From assembly GCA_018224345.1 (NCBI GenBank), contig JAGTUW010000189.1, positions 1 to 7,510 on the forward strand: DNA of 7,510 nucleotides, read 5' to 3'. The stretch is from Bacteroidota bacterium (GTDB lineage Bacteria > Bacteroidota > Ignavibacteria > SZUA-365). The notes below the pieces were generated by a model. That model saw only the letters and a program-made list of their open reading frames with translations. It ran no database searches and was not told the origin of the DNA. Each line of letters opens with the position of its first letter. Position 1 is the first letter of the stretch. The position numbers and the translations under genes are program-made. Positions 7,050 to 7,510 of the stretch are shown here, one piece after another.

Positions 7050-7510
7050 ATGCGTACCGTCAACACCCCTTTCGACACCATCGAGAAGCTTCAGCACTCC
7101 GTGATTCAGCATGGTCCGAGCAGCAACCGGATTTATCTGATGAAGCTCGCGACGGAGGATTATCCCTCCATCATCCCTCCACTGATCGAACTCGGAAAAC
7201 AGAACCGGTATGGAAAGATTTTCGCCAAGATCCCAGCCTGGGCGAAGGATCAATTCATCTCCCATGGTTTTCAACAGGAAGCATCGGTGCCCGGTTTTTA
7301 CGGAGGAGAAGTCGATGCACTTTTTCTTGCCAACTTTCTGACTGCTGAACGTGCGAGACTCACGCCGGAGATCAAGAAGACCATAGAGCAGAACATCGCG
7401 TTGACCCGCAAGAAATCAAGCGATGTGGATGGCGACACCGCCAATACGCGTTTTGCATTGCGGCGTCTTACACCCGAGAACGCCCACGCACTTACCTCAC
7501 TCTACGGCAT
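7050..7510 (+). CDS. ablB: Beta-lysine N6-acetyltransferase AblB, N-terminal part (3' truncated)
   Basis: AblB transfers an acetyl group from acetyl-CoA to the epsilon-amine of L-beta-lysine, giving the compatible solute N-epsilon-acetyl-beta-lysine. The frame is open from ATG 7050 to the window end, giving 153 codons without interruption. The family-typical N-terminal region is clear: DTIEKLQHSVIQHG, SNRIYLMKL (25-33), the YGKIFAKIP segment (54-62), and a block running FISHGFQQEASVPGFY (69-84), followed by a charged linker around 105-130. At about residue 135, FALRRLTPENAHALTSLYG looks like the beginning of the GNAT acetyltransferase domain. The acetyl-CoA-binding loop lies beyond the window, so catalytic integrity cannot be checked. 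The pairing with ablA two genes upstream strongly supports the assignment. The first start with a reasonable ribosome site is ATG 7050 (AGGA at 7036-7039). Confidence 0.9.
   Translation, partial: MRTVNTPFDTIEKLQHSVIQHGPSSNRIYLMKLATEDYPSIIPPLIELGKQNRYGKIFAKIPAWAKDQFISHGFQQEASVPGFYGGEVDALFLANFLTAERARLTPEIKKTIEQNIALTRKKSSDVDGDTANTRFALRRLTPENAHALTSLYG

Noticed and set aside
6569..7348. Open frames on both strands across the symporter-ablB gap (6468-6983 and 6860-7348 plus, 6569-7081 minus)
   Set aside because: Each overlaps a recognised gene in another frame for much of its length, and their translations are arginine- and proline-rich without any family signature.

Overview
The window reads like a chromosomal segment from a bacterium of the Bacteroidota/Chlorobiota/Ignavibacteria-Kapabacteria neighbourhood (FCB group). 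This placement rests on a secreted GWxTD-domain protein, a family concentrated in those phyla, together with moderately GC-rich coding sequence and fairly clear Shine-Dalgarno sites. It is an inference from gene content, not from a marker phylogeny. No insertion sequence, tRNA, rRNA, CRISPR array or phage gene was seen.

Layout. The left edge (2-544, +) is the C-terminal part of rimO, the ribosomal protein S12 methylthiotransferase. Three bases later, at 548-1852 (+), comes an exported GWxTD-domain protein of unknown function, probably cotranscribed with rimO. A 144-bp convergent gap holds a GC-rich hairpin that may be a shared terminator. On the minus strand, 1997-3775 encodes a complete fused ABC exporter half-transporter. 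A 273-bp divergent intergenic region (3776-4048) separates it from the right-hand operon and carries one inverted repeat and one direct repeat.

The right half is the most informative part. It holds ablA (4049-5383, lysine 2,3-aminomutase), a sodium:solute symporter whose start codon overlaps the ablA stop (5383-6786), a 263-bp gap with possible RNA structure, and the first 153 codons of ablB (7050 to the window end, beta-lysine N6-acetyltransferase). AblA and AblB are the two known enzymes that convert L-lysine through L-beta-lysine to N-epsilon-acetyl-beta-lysine, a compatible solute used in salt adaptation. A translationally coupled Na+-dependent symporter between them suggests one osmoadaptation module combining solute synthesis with uptake of its precursor, or of a compatible solute. 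The symporter's substrate cannot be read from sequence.
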